Shown here: one piece after another, positions 17,477 to 25,708 of the stretch
How positions within the stretch are numbered: position 1 is the stretch's first letter
How the letters are laid out: the number at the start of each line of letters is the position of its first letter
Origin: Magnetococcales bacterium WMHbinv6
Lineage (GTDB): Bacteria > Pseudomonadota > Magnetococcia > Magnetococcales > Magnetaquicoccaceae
DNA length: 60,904 nucleotides
Assembly: GCA_002753135.1 (NCBI GenBank)
Contig: PDZV01000023.1
Coordinates: 1-60,904, forward strand
Direction: 5' to 3'
The notes under the pieces: model-generated
Database searches by the model: none
What the model saw: only the letters and a program-made list of their open reading frames with translations
Told to the model about the DNA's origin: nothing
Position numbers and translations under genes: made by a program

Positions 17477-18206
17477 TCTTGTTTTGCAGGCTGCGCAACG
17501 AGTGCGCAGCCCAGCCGATCTCTTCCGGGTGGTGTGCGTTGGAACCAGGGGAGATCCAGGCATGGTATTGGCAACAGATCTCCAGATAAGGGGCCAGTGG
17601 TGCATGGTAGGCCGGATTCAACTCAATGGCCACCCCATGTCTGGTCGCTTCTTGCACCACTTCAGCAAACAAAGCCAGCGGAAAACGCGCCCCCAAACGT
17701 TGGCAGGTTCCCCCTGGGTGGGCAATGGCATCCACAAGCGGATTTTTTGCCAACGCCATCAATCCCCTGAACTCCCTGTCAATCAACGCTTCCGGCTCTT
17801 TTGCTGCGCCAGCACCGGTGCCGGGGTAGGCATGGACAGCTCCCAACAAAAACTCCACCTTGTCGAGCATCTCCTTATCGATCAACAGACCACCAGTATA
17901 ATCGGTAATCGGCACTTCCAATCCACAGATAATTTGCAATATTTTCTCTGTTTGTCGATTAGCTTCAATCTCCTGCCAATAGCGAGCAAACCAGTTTCCA
18001 TTTTCCGTCAATTCCGGTTCCGTATGTTCAGTAAATATCAAGCGTTTGATCCCCTGCACTCGGGCCACTTGTATTAATTCCGACAAGGAAGCAGAACCGT
18101 CGGAGTAGGTGGAATGAACATGATACTCCCAATCTGGAAAGCGTTGCCCGTTTAGAGAAGTGGCGGCCACAAACAGATGTTCAACACGCGGTTTATTCGG
18201 TAACAT
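17466..18206 (-). CDS. PHP-domain phosphoesterase-like protein
   Basis: A 246-residue PHP protein (histidinol-phosphatase/polymerase fold). Motif I is HVHSTYSDGS near residue 29 and motif II FTEHTE near residue 60. A later His is in DAIAHPGG near 165, and the end has SPGSNAHHPEEIG. Together these give most of the trinuclear metal ligands, so a metal-dependent phosphoesterase or nuclease activity is expected. In Gram-positive capsule loci PHP proteins (Wzb/CpsB-type) dephosphorylate the tyrosine kinase. This one is closer in its motifs to histidinol-phosphatase/YcdX-type PHPs, so a Wzc phosphatase role is speculative. A hairpin lies immediately before its ATG (18207-18250). Confidence 0.78.
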   Translation of the reverse strand: MLPNKPRVEHLFVAATSLNGQRFPDWEYHVHSTYSDGSASLSELIQVARVQGIKRLIFTEHTEPELTENGNWFARYWQEIEANRQTEKILQIICGLEVPITDYTGGLLIDKEMLDKVEFLLGAVHAYPGTGAGAAKEPEALIDREFRGLMALAKNPLVDAIAHPGGTCQRLGARFPLALFAEVVQEATRHGVAIELNPAYHAPLAPYLEICCQYHAWISPGSNAHHPEEIGWAAHSLRSLQNKIKC

Positions 18207-18250
18207 GGCATACTCTACTCCCTGGCTACACAGTGTCGCTTGAGTATGCC
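18207..18250 (-). promoter_or_regulatory. Leader hairpin directly before the PHP gene start codon
   Basis: A perfect 9-base inverted repeat, GGCATACTC at 18207-18215 and GAGTATGCC at 18242-18250, brackets the last 44 bases before the PHP start codon at 18206. In the minus-strand transcript the loop contains CAGGGAG, the likely ribosome site. The folded form would sit right against the ATG and could affect initiation. It could instead be a DNA operator. Confidence 0.4.
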
Positions 18251-18339
18251 ATAACTGAGAGGATGATTGGCAATTATTTTTCTGTTCTACAAAATTGTTA
18301 TGACCTTATAAAACGCCCCAACACGAACCGGAGAAAAAC

Positions 18340-18368
18340 TTGAAAAAGAGAGTATAATGATCTATAAT
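18340..18368 (+). promoter_or_regulatory. Sigma-70-type promoter for uppS
   Basis: TTGAAA at 18340-18345, a 17-base spacer, and TATAAT at 18363-18368, in an AT-rich stretch 68 bases before the uppS start. Near-consensus boxes and ideal spacing support a strong housekeeping promoter. Confidence 0.65.
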
Positions 18369-18436
18369 TATCTGAGATATTATATTTACAAAACAGGGTT
18401 TGTACAATATTCGTCAACCAACCACGATATGCTCCT

Positions 18437-19225
18437 ATGGCGCTATCCTTCTCCAAACCGATCCCTGCGCACATCGCCATTGTGATGGATGGCAATAGGC
18501 GCTGGGCGCGACGCCAGCAGTTGCCGAGTGTAGAGGGGCATCGTCAAGGCGTCAAAGCGGCCCGTCGTGCTGTGGAGGCGTGCCTGCAGCAGGGCATCTC
18601 CACTTTGACGCTTTACACCTTCTCTTCGGAAAACTGGAAACGCCCTCAAGAAGAGGTCAGCGCCCTGATGGATTTGCTCGCCATACATTTGCGCAGTGAA
18701 ATGAAGAAACTGGTACGCGAAGGGGTTCGATTTCGTGCTTTGGGTCGACTGGAACGCCTGCCGTTGCGCATTCAGCAGCAAATCAAAATTTTGGAAGAAA
18801 AAACCTACAACAACAATCGACTGCATTTCAATCTGGCCATCAATTATGGTGGACGCCAGGAGTTGGTGGATGCCGCCAGACAGTTGATGCTCTCCGCCAT
18901 GACCAACAGCGTGCAACCGGAAGAGTTGGATGAATCTTTGTTTGCCGAACATCTGACCACCCATGGCCTGCAGGATCCTGATTTGATGATCCGCACCGGT
19001 GGAGAACAACGCATCAGCAATTTTCTGCTCTGGCAAATGGCGCAGACCGAGCTGATCTTTCTGCCCATCTTTTGGCCGGAATTTGATGCCAGCCATCTGC
19101 AACAAGCCATCATCGAATTCACCCAGCGCCGCCTGGGGAATGATTCGGATGAACAGGAGGAAGAACACAGACCCAACCTGCGAACCGCCCTCTCTTGTGG
19201 ACAGACTCCTGTGGCTGCTGGTTAG
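18437..19225 (+). CDS. uppS: Undecaprenyl diphosphate synthase (isoprenyl transferase)
   Basis: A cis-prenyltransferase of 262 aa that adds isopentenyl diphosphate units to farnesyl diphosphate to make undecaprenyl diphosphate, the lipid carrier for peptidoglycan and surface polysaccharides. The signature IAIVMDGNRRWARR has the catalytic Asp at residue 18. It is followed by GHRQGVKA, LTLYTFSSENWKRP, and the C-terminal DLMIRTGGEQRISNFLLWQMAQTE region with the conserved RxxxEqRxSnFllWq pattern. It is usually found beside frr, cdsA and dxr; here it stands alone beside the EPS genes, behind its own near-consensus promoter. It may be the only copy or a dedicated second one. Confidence 0.95.
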   Translation: MALSFSKPIPAHIAIVMDGNRRWARRQQLPSVEGHRQGVKAARRAVEACLQQGISTLTLYTFSSENWKRPQEEVSALMDLLAIHLRSEMKKLVREGVRFRALGRLERLPLRIQQQIKILEEKTYNNNRLHFNLAINYGGRQELVDAARQLMLSAMTNSVQPEELDESLFAEHLTTHGLQDPDLMIRTGGEQRISNFLLWQMAQTELIFLPIFWPEFDASHLQQAIIEFTQRRLGNDSDEQEEEHRPNLRTALSCGQTPVAAG

Positions 19226-19349
19226 GGCATGTTGATGATTGCATTGGCAAAAGGAGTCAGGTCGATAAAATCCCCTTCACCGCTCACTTCTTCGCCTACC
19301 TGGATAAGCAGAAGCAACAGCATGCGCCGGGCGGTTTCATGATCGGGCA
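19222..19349 (-). CDS. Small open frame after the MNT gene, possible HEPN remnant
   Basis: A 42-codon frame (MPDHETARRMLLLLL...) overlaps the end of the MNT gene by 13 bases, the place where a HEPN partner would normally begin. It stops at the end of uppS, far short of a HEPN domain (usually about 110-130 aa), and shows no RX4-6H motif. It may be a decayed partner or chance. Confidence 0.25.
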
Positions 19350-19669
19350 TGCAGCACCTTTCCCTCCCGCAAGGCGCGGGCAACGATGTGGTTGGGGGAA
19401 GATTGCAGCTGTTCTACCTCAGCGCTGGAATAAACCAGGATATCTGTTGCCAACGGGATGCTGCCCATGGCGCGTTCCAGGCGAGCGATCTCCTGGAAGC
19501 GACTGCGATGAAGACCGAAAGGTTCGGCCTCGATCACCAACAGATCTACGTCGGAATCGGCTTCGGCATCACCCCGTGCCCGGGAACCAAACAGGATAAT
19601 CCGCTCCGGCTGGGCCGTGGCAATAATGGCGGAGACCATGGCGGACAAATGGGTTTCTGTTGTCGTCAT
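19337..19669 (-). CDS. MNT-type minimal nucleotidyltransferase (antitoxin-like)
   Basis: A 110-residue protein of the minimal nucleotidyltransferase family. The motif LFGSRARGDAEADSDVDLLVIE is the classic GSRARG-SDxD active site that binds metal and ATP. In HEPN/MNT toxin-antitoxin pairs this protein AMPylates the HEPN RNase. The ATG at 19669 is preferred because GGGGG lies seven bases upstream; the frame itself is open further back. A complete HEPN gene is not present on either side, so the system appears incomplete here. Confidence 0.75.
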   Translation of the reverse strand: MTTTETHLSAMVSAIIATAQPERIILFGSRARGDAEADSDVDLLVIEAEPFGLHRSRFQEIARLERAMGSIPLATDILVYSSAEVEQLQSSPNHIVARALREGKVLHARS

Positions 19670-19724
19670 CACAACGCCCCCTGAAAGCATTCTAATGCCA
19701 CCCACTTTACTCGCTCCATCTCCC

Positions 19725-19882
19725 TCACTCCTCGGCAAAAGGATTGATAACAGTCAGACGTTCTTCGATCACCTGCCCATCCTGAAGATCTTCCGAGAAC
19801 GGGCACGCCGACGCTTTTCCGGTTCCGTCTCGGAAAAGGCATAGACCAGGAGATTGCTGTCCAAAAACGGTTCACCGGGCAT
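19725..19882 (-). pseudogene. PIN-domain (VapC-like) toxin, internally deleted
   Basis: The start MPGEPFLDSNLLVYAFSE is a PIN-domain N-terminus with the first catalytic Asp. It begins 11 bases inside the antitoxin stop, as in coupled vapBC pairs. After about 30 codons the frame jumps: in another frame the text SEDLQDGQVIEERLTVINPF reads as a PIN C-terminus ending in a stop at 19725. The middle, roughly 80-90 codons with the remaining acidic residues, is missing. This is best read as an inactivated toxin created by an internal deletion. A sequencing error would not explain the loss of so much sequence. Confidence 0.7.
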
Positions 19883-20075
19883 TGGCCTGTTCCCGATCAA
19901 AGCGCCACTCCCGCGTGTCGAGAACAGGCAGACTACCGTGATCCGCAGGAGATTCCGACACAGCACACTCCACCCCATGCCGTTGCTCCAAAAACAGCAC
20001 AAAATCCAACACCTGATCCGCCAACTCTTCGGGCAACCGTTTCACTTCGGCATAGATTCTTTCTGTGGTGTTCAT
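19872..20075 (-). CDS. VapB-like/DUF2281 antitoxin
   Basis: A 67-residue protein. The N-terminal half (YAEVKRLPEELADQVLDFVLFLEQRHG) is the short amphipathic DUF2281-type helix pair found in small antitoxins paired with PIN toxins; the C-terminal half is polar and probably binds the toxin. GAGGAAG precedes the ATG. The partner PIN gene follows with an 11-base overlap but is deleted internally, so this would be an orphan antitoxin. Confidence 0.7.
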   Translation of the reverse strand: MNTTERIYAEVKRLPEELADQVLDFVLFLEQRHGVECAVSESPADHGSLPVLDTREWRFDREQANAR

Positions 20076-20277
20076 ACTTCTTCCTCTCTAACGGATCACC
20101 CGTTGCAACTCTTCTGATCCTGCATGCGACCTGAACGGAATATACAACGCCTTTGCTAAAATTAAAAAACCATTCTCGCAGCCCCGACTCGGGTACGAAT
20201 CCACCTGCCAGAGATGGGAACGGAACCATGGAGACAAACAGCGGCTCTGCCTGATAGTTGGAACGAGGATAATGGCT

Positions 20278-20670
20278 TTAACCTATTCCCACCTCACCTC
20301 GTCGGGCATCTCCTCCAGATACCCGCATCCGTTCTTCGCCCAATTCGGGACGCCAGCGATGAGACTCCCCCCGCACACTGCTCTTCTCCCGTTGATCGGG
20401 CAGAGCGGTGAGCAGATTTTCCATCGTCTTCTGATAGAGCCGGTGGCGCTGGTCTGGCAGGGGGCTTGAGCGGCTGATCAACAGCATCATGGTCAGCAAC
20501 AGAGCAGTACGGGCCAAGGCATGAGCCTCCGGGGTCCGCCCCAGGGCATCCATAAACTCCTGGATCAGCCGTTCTCCCTCCGGCCCTCTCTCCCCCAGGG
20601 CCCCATGATAAAACCGCTCTGCCAGCAGGCGGATCTCCCCATCATCGAGGGTGTGCAGAGGATCAATCAT
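20278..20670 (-). pseudogene. Fragment of a NACHT-like STAND NTPase
   Basis: A 130-residue frame. The stretch ARTALLLTMMLLISRSSPLPDQRHRLYQKTMENLLTALP resembles the winged/helical part downstream of NACHT NTPase cores (NPLLLTLxxLxY...LPxxRxxLYxxxxexLL). No Walker A or B motif is present, so the N-terminal ATPase core is missing. Near the end, text in a second frame (YLEEMPDEV, ending at a TAG at 20283-20285) continues more naturally than the in-frame Ser/Gly/Arg-rich tail, which suggests a frameshift near 20320. I take it as a remnant; family membership rests on this one motif. Confidence 0.45.
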
Positions 20671-20815
20671 GGCAGAGCCTTAATCTACGGTGGTTTCGAG
20701 CCGTTGGCATAGCGAATTGCTGGGTAAAATGGTATATATCTCGTCAAAGCTATTGGCAAGTTAACAAATCAATATATCCATTAGCATTGGAAAACTCTTT
20801 GACCACTTACAATAA

Positions 20816-21979
20816 TCATGGCTTATGGCAAACACCATGACAACCAGACTCCATCTCCCTTAACCCCTGGTAATAAGCAATATGCTGCCTGGCAATGCGC
20901 CCCGACTCATAGAGCGCAGCGGTAGCCAAGCCTTCGGCAATCAGGCGTTGGCGCACACTCTCCTCCTGCCACAGACGCCGCGTGGCGGCCGCCACCTGTT
21001 GGGGCTGATCCAGGGCCACCAGCAGGCTGTTTTCTTCGTGGCGCAGCAGATCGCGGGTGCCGGGCACAGCGGTGGCGACTACCGGCAAGCCGCTGGCCAT
21101 CGCCTCCAGGGCCACCATCGGCATCCCTTCCCGTTCGCTCAACAACCAAAACAGATCGGCGCTTTGCAACAATTCCGGTAAATCGGTGCGCACGCCGAGA
21201 AAGGTCACCCGCTCCATCACCCCTTGTGCAGCGGCCAACTGCTGCAACGCTGACCTTTGCGGCCCATCGCCAACCACCCATAATAGGGCCTCTGGCAGCA
21301 ATGCCAGGGCCTGGATGCCGGTGGACACCCGTTTCAACGGGTAGAGTGTACCCACCATGATGATGGTCCGCCCCAGCGGTTTTGTGGCAGGGGGGGGATG
21401 CCACCCTGCCGCTGACAAACTGTTGGGAAGCCAGGTGATGCTGTGCGGATCACACGATAAACCTTGTGCCGTGTGCTGAATCACCGATGGCGAAACCGCC
21501 GACAAATGAGCACCGGAGTGACGCCACGCACGCTTGAACAACCAGCGACGCCACAGGGAGATCAGATCCTGCTGGGTAAGCCAGGGATCAAGACCGTGTG
21601 CCGTATAACAGGTCAGCGATCCGGCTTTGCGGGCGGCCACAGCGGCCCACACCAAGCCATGAAACAGATGCATATGGACAATCGGTGCCGCCAGATAACG
21701 AAAAAAACGCTCCAATTGCCGACGAATCTGCCAATGTTTATCCTGCCGGTAAAAACGAATGGTTTGCCGATAAAGATCCAGACAGTGCAAGCGGACACCA
21801 CTGCCCGCCAATTCGTCCGTGTACTCCTGGCGCGCCCCGATCACCACCAGATCCACGGCCACACCGCACCTCACCAGCGTGCGACTGAGATTGACCACCG
21901 CCGATTCGGCCCCAGCCCGGCGCAGATCGGGCAAGACCATCGCCACCCGCAACGAAGAATCGGCTGCACCCCCACTCAT
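20816..21979 (-). CDS. GT4 family glycosyltransferase
   Basis: A GT-B transferase of 387 aa. The N-terminal lobe starts VAMVLPDLRRAGAESAVVNLSRTL, the usual acceptor-side opening. The C-terminal lobe has GTLYPLKRV, SEREGMPMVALEAMASGLPVVATAVPGTRDLL (donor-site Glu-x7-Glu region) and LVALDQPQQVA. The start is the ATG at 21979, which overlaps the stop of the methyltransferase gene by ATGA; the open frame runs 61 codons further back within that gene. Transfers a sugar to a lipid-linked glycan in the cytoplasm; sugar unknown. Confidence 0.87.
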   Translation of the reverse strand: MSGGAADSSLRVAMVLPDLRRAGAESAVVNLSRTLVRCGVAVDLVVIGARQEYTDELAGSGVRLHCLDLYRQTIRFYRQDKHWQIRRQLERFFRYLAAPIVHMHLFHGLVWAAVAARKAGSLTCYTAHGLDPWLTQQDLISLWRRWLFKRAWRHSGAHLSAVSPSVIQHTAQGLSCDPHSITWLPNSLSAAGWHPPPATKPLGRTIIMVGTLYPLKRVSTGIQALALLPEALLWVVGDGPQRSALQQLAAAQGVMERVTFLGVRTDLPELLQSADLFWLLSEREGMPMVALEAMASGLPVVATAVPGTRDLLRHEENSLLVALDQPQQVAAATRRLWQEESVRQRLIAEGLATAALYESGRIARQHIAYYQGLREMESGCHGVCHKP

Positions 21980-22800
21980 CCATTCGGCTCCTGACGTTGA
22001 AAAATCATCAGGGCCATATGTCCCGCCCACTTGCCAAACATCAGATCGAGCGCCAACGCAAAAGCCCTGCCTATACCGAATGGCAAACCCAGCAGGCGAT
22101 CCAACCATTTTTCTGTCCAAGGCCACTCTTCTTTGCAGGTGCGCACCACACTTTGCCCCCACTGCGACACCAGGCGAAAGCCCGCTGCTTCCACCTGGCG
22201 TCGCACCACCTCTGTCGGCAACATATATTGGTAAAAGGTTTCCCTGCTCTGTGCATCCTCATGAAACGGAGGGTAGGCTCCTTTGGCCGCTTGGCGACGC
22301 CGAATAACATTCATGGCCGGAAAGGTCAAAAAAAGATAACCGGAGGGACGAATCGTCCGCGCCATCTCTTGCAGCACCGCAGCATAGCCGTCATAAAAAT
22401 GTTCGATAACACCGAGGGACCAATAGCCGTCAAAAAAACGGTCGGCAAAGGCCAATTGGCGAATATCCTGGCAAGAAAGAGGCAAATGCGGCCAATGGCG
22501 ATGCACGGTGCTGACGGTTGCCAGGCTGTAATCAACACCGTAAGCCTCATAACCGGCACGCGCCAGGGCATGCACGGTCAGCGCCAGACCACAACCGGCA
22601 TCAATCACCCGCCCCCCTGTCGGAAGATAGCGCTTGGTCACATAGAGAAAACTGTGATAAGCGGGAGGGTGGCGGAACAGATCTCCTGCCTGTTGCAGCG
22701 ATTGTTGCCAATGGGCCGACCAGAAGGAGGCGTCACACCCCGCCTGCAGGCAGACAATGCGCCCGGTCGTGGCATCAAAATAGCGTTCGGTCACCGGCAA
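21976..22800 (-). CDS. Class I SAM-dependent methyltransferase
   Basis: 274 aa with a Rossmann-like methyltransferase core: motif I VIDAGCGLALTVHALAR near residue 66, acidic loop YGVDYS, motif around SCQDIRQLAFADRFFDGYWSLGVIEHFYDG, and FLTFPAMN. The pattern fits the Methyltransf_11/UbiE-like group that works on small or glycan substrates. It lies 12 bases after one GT4 gene and is ATGA-coupled to the next, so it probably methylates the growing oligosaccharide or its lipid. Confidence 0.83.
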   Translation of the reverse strand: MPVTERYFDATTGRIVCLQAGCDASFWSAHWQQSLQQAGDLFRHPPAYHSFLYVTKRYLPTGGRVIDAGCGLALTVHALARAGYEAYGVDYSLATVSTVHRHWPHLPLSCQDIRQLAFADRFFDGYWSLGVIEHFYDGYAAVLQEMARTIRPSGYLFLTFPAMNVIRRRQAAKGAYPPFHEDAQSRETFYQYMLPTEVVRRQVEAAGFRLVSQWGQSVVRTCKEEWPWTEKWLDRLLGLPFGIGRAFALALDLMFGKWAGHMALMIFQRQEPNG

Positions 22801-22812
22801 CTCCTCCCTGCA

Positions 22813-24057
22813 TCACGGATGGCTCTCCGCCGCAATCTCCTGCACCAACTGCCGCCACGCCTGCATGGCCACCGACTGGTCAGCGTGTTGCAAAAACCAC
22901 TGGCGGGCGGCAAGCCCCATCTGCCGACACTGCTCAGGTTGATCTGCCCAGGCACGAATCTGCTCCGCCACCTCGGTGGCGGCACCAACAGGAAAGGCTT
23001 TGCCGCACTCTCCCGCCTGCAACAAAACCGGTATTTCGCCCTGCGGATCACCAATGAAGAGGGTTGCCCGCCCGGCAGCAGCAATACCGTAAAATTTACT
23101 GGGCACTATCAACCCTTCCAACGCGGGCAACAACGAAAACCAGTGCAGATCAGCCACAGCCAGAGTACTCAACAGGCGATCCCTGGCTTGATAGGGTTCG
23201 ATGCGTATCTGCACCTGCGGATGTTCGGCCTGCCACTGGCGCAGACGGGTCAAGCCAGCCCCGCCTCCGACAAAAAGGAAACAGATATCCCGACGATCAC
23301 TCAGTTGTTCGGCAGCGGCCAGGAGTGTTTGCCACTCATGGGCGCGGCCCAGATTGCCGACATAGGCCACCACAAATTGACCAGTCAATTGCCACTCGAC
23401 ACGCAGTGGATTATCCTGTTCGGCCTGCGGCGTGATGGTCGCACCATCTTCCCAATTCGGGATAATCTGCACCTTTTGCCGCGCCACCCCATCGGCAAAC
23501 AGGCGTTCCGCCATGCGTTGGCCCAAGACAACAGAGCGGTCCGCATAACGCCAGGAGAGGTTGCGCAAGCCGCGCAACAGGGAAATAATCCAGCGACTGC
23601 CGACGGGAAAAGAGAGCAAAATGGCCGCTGTTTCTGGAAAAAGATCCTGGTTCCAGCAGAGCATCCGGGCACGACGCCACAGGATGACCGGCAACAACGA
23701 AACAGACAACAGCGGTGGATCGGTCATCACCACCACCAAATCACCTCGGCGGAGCAGTGCCATCAAGCGCCAAAGGGCACTCAGATGAAAGGTCAGATAA
23801 TCCACTGCCCGTCCATAAAGAGAGTGGCGTCCGAAGCGTGTGGTCCAGATGCGATGCACCTCGACCCCTGCCATCTGTTGCCGTGCCGACAGGGGCTCTT
23901 GTGTCGTATCGTAACGCAAACGACTGGTGATCACCGCAACCGAATAGCCGTTGGCCGCCAGATCGGAGGCCAGATCGGTCAACAATCGACTGGTGGCGGC
24001 AAACATGTCTGGCGCATAAAAGCGATTGACAAAATAGAGGGTGCCGGGGCTTTTCAT
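22813..24057 (-). CDS. GT4 family glycosyltransferase (WbuB-like)
   Basis: 414 aa. The N-terminus (LYFVNRFYAPDMFAATSRLLTDLASDLAANGYSVAVIT) is typical of WbuB-type GT4 enzymes that act on undecaprenyl-linked oligosaccharides. The C-terminal lobe shows YVGNLGRAHEWQTLLAAAE, FVGGGAGLTRL and VPSKFYGIAAAGRATLFIGDPQGEI with the conserved PSK and Glu. The ATG at 24057 is the start of the conserved fold, though no clear ribosome site precedes it. First gene of a three-gene minus-strand run; divergent from the secreted-protein operon at 24200. Confidence 0.85.
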   Translation of the reverse strand: MKSPGTLYFVNRFYAPDMFAATSRLLTDLASDLAANGYSVAVITSRLRYDTTQEPLSARQQMAGVEVHRIWTTRFGRHSLYGRAVDYLTFHLSALWRLMALLRRGDLVVVMTDPPLLSVSLLPVILWRRARMLCWNQDLFPETAAILLSFPVGSRWIISLLRGLRNLSWRYADRSVVLGQRMAERLFADGVARQKVQIIPNWEDGATITPQAEQDNPLRVEWQLTGQFVVAYVGNLGRAHEWQTLLAAAEQLSDRRDICFLFVGGGAGLTRLRQWQAEHPQVQIRIEPYQARDRLLSTLAVADLHWFSLLPALEGLIVPSKFYGIAAAGRATLFIGDPQGEIPVLLQAGECGKAFPVGAATEVAEQIRAWADQPEQCRQMGLAARQWFLQHADQSVAMQAWRQLVQEIAAESHP

Positions 24058-24199
24058 GGCAATTTGTGGCAACGATAGATGTTGGTGACGATGGAAATGT
24101 TTTTCTTAATCTTGCAATGGATGTTATATTATTGCAACAGCTTAATGATGTGATGCACTGCCTGTCACCCAAGAGGGTTATTGGAAGGATAGTTGACGG

Positions 24200-25708
24200 A
24201 TGGGTATTCCCGACACAGCGGGTCAAAAAATTTTTTGCCTGTTTCTTGGCCTGTTTTTGATCGGTGGCACTCCCTCGCTGTCCGCCTCTGATCTGCTTTA
24301 CCGGGAAAAAGACCCGCATCCGGCCAGCAACAAACCGACACGGCAGGAGTGGCTGAAACTGATTCGGGAACAGATTCCCCCTCTGAGCCAGGAACGAGGC
24401 AAGCGGTGGCCTCTGGTCTCCTTTGCCTTGATTGGTTCCGAAGCCTATTCGGATGAAGAGATACAGCTGTTGTCGGCGCGGGGCATCGCACCCCTGCTTA
24501 CGCTCAGTATCGATTCGTTACCGGCAGCCCGTCGCTTGCAGGCAAAAGGGGTACCGGTGATTCTTTTTGATGGCCGCAACGGTGCCTGGCCCTACTCCCT
24601 GGAAGCAGACAAAACAGAATGGGCACATCAATATCCTGCCCAATTGCAGATCAATCCGCAATGGCGCGAACTGCCGGTTCCCACACTGTTTCGCGGCTGG
24701 GCCCTGGCTGCGGAACAATTGCGTACCACCTTAAAAAAATGGCGCAAGGAGGGTGTGAACGTCGACGCCATCTGGCTGGATTATGAAAACGAACCCAGTC
24801 AAGCCGACTATTATGCTGCCATTCTTTCTCCCTCCAGTCGCGCCCTGCTGCCGGAAAAAGCCTTGCTGGATGAATCCACTTTTCGCGCCTATTGCCGACA
24901 ACTGTGGATTCAGCTGCTTTCGAGTTATGTTGCCGGGCCAGCACGGGAAATTTTTCCTGCTCTCTCCATCACCAACTGGGTTGTGACCCTCTCTTCCAAA
25001 GAGATACCCGTATTGGGATGGCAAAACGAACCCCATCCGCCTTTGGGCAGCTCACTTTTCACCACCACCAACCCGGTTGCCTACGGCATTGATACCGCCT
25101 TTTTGGCATTATGGCAAAAATCCTACCCGCTGGATCGGGAACATGTGGATCAATTTTACAGCCATCTGTTGCTGCGCCAGGTCTCTGCCGACAGTGCCAA
25201 CCGGCAGAAACAAGCCCCCTATCTGGACGCCGTGCCGTGGGTCGCCCGCTGGGTTGCCGACCATCCGGAACAAAAAGTGCCGATCATGAGCCGGGAACGT
25301 TATCGGGAAATTTTGCGTCACCTGTGGCTGCGCGGCGTCGCTGGCATGCAGATTTTCAATCCGGTCAACAAAGCCGATCAAGTCGGCATGGCAGTTGCCG
25401 AACTGCAGGATGCGGTTGCTGTCTACGATGAAATGTTGGCCTACCGGCCTTTTCTCGACAAGGGCACCCCCATGCAGTTATCCATTCCAGAGATACAGGC
25501 CGATGGGGTCATCTGGTCCGGCTTGCGGCTGAACAACGAAGCCATTGTCCGGCTGTTCTGGCAAGGTCCCCATATCGGCTCCCTGACCATCGAAGCCTGG
25601 CCAGAAGGTCGGGTTACCTTGCTTGCACCGACGCGAGGAGCCACTTTCCATCTCCGTTTCAATCCGGAAGGAAATACGGTGCAAATTGTTTCCGTGAAAG
25701 CGCAATGA
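24200..25708 (+). CDS. Secreted protein of unknown function, possibly a TIM-barrel glycosidase
   Basis: 502 aa. Residues 1-30 form a signal peptide (KIFCLFLGLFLIGGTPSLSA). The mature part has alternating strands and helices: PLVSFALIGSE, IAPLLTLSID, VPVILFDGRN, then VDAIWLDYENEP near residue 195. Asp-x-Glu at the end of a strand (LDYENEP) is how hyaluronidase-like glycosidases place their catalytic acid, and the rest could be an (alpha/beta)8 barrel. I do not recognise a named family, so hydrolase activity is a guess. It is ATGA-coupled to a Sel1 protein, which is in turn GTGA-coupled to a FecR repeat protein. The three are probably one unit working outside the cytoplasm. Confidence 0.6.
   Translation: MGIPDTAGQKIFCLFLGLFLIGGTPSLSASDLLYREKDPHPASNKPTRQEWLKLIREQIPPLSQERGKRWPLVSFALIGSEAYSDEEIQLLSARGIAPLLTLSIDSLPAARRLQAKGVPVILFDGRNGAWPYSLEADKTEWAHQYPAQLQINPQWRELPVPTLFRGWALAAEQLRTTLKKWRKEGVNVDAIWLDYENEPSQADYYAAILSPSSRALLPEKALLDESTFRAYCRQLWIQLLSSYVAGPAREIFPALSITNWVVTLSSKEIPVLGWQNEPHPPLGSSLFTTTNPVAYGIDTAFLALWQKSYPLDREHVDQFYSHLLLRQVSADSANRQKQAPYLDAVPWVARWVADHPEQKVPIMSRERYREILRHLWLRGVAGMQIFNPVNKADQVGMAVAELQDAVAVYDEMLAYRPFLDKGTPMQLSIPEIQADGVIWSGLRLNNEAIVRLFWQGPHIGSLTIEAWPEGRVTLLAPTRGATFHLRFNPEGNTVQIVSVKAQ

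Noticed and set aside
21997-24078. 693-codon plus-strand open frame opposite the GT4 and methyltransferase genes
   Set aside because: It runs antisense across three genes with clear motifs. Its product is His/Gln/Arg-rich with no recognisable domain, typical of antisense frames in GC-rich coding DNA.
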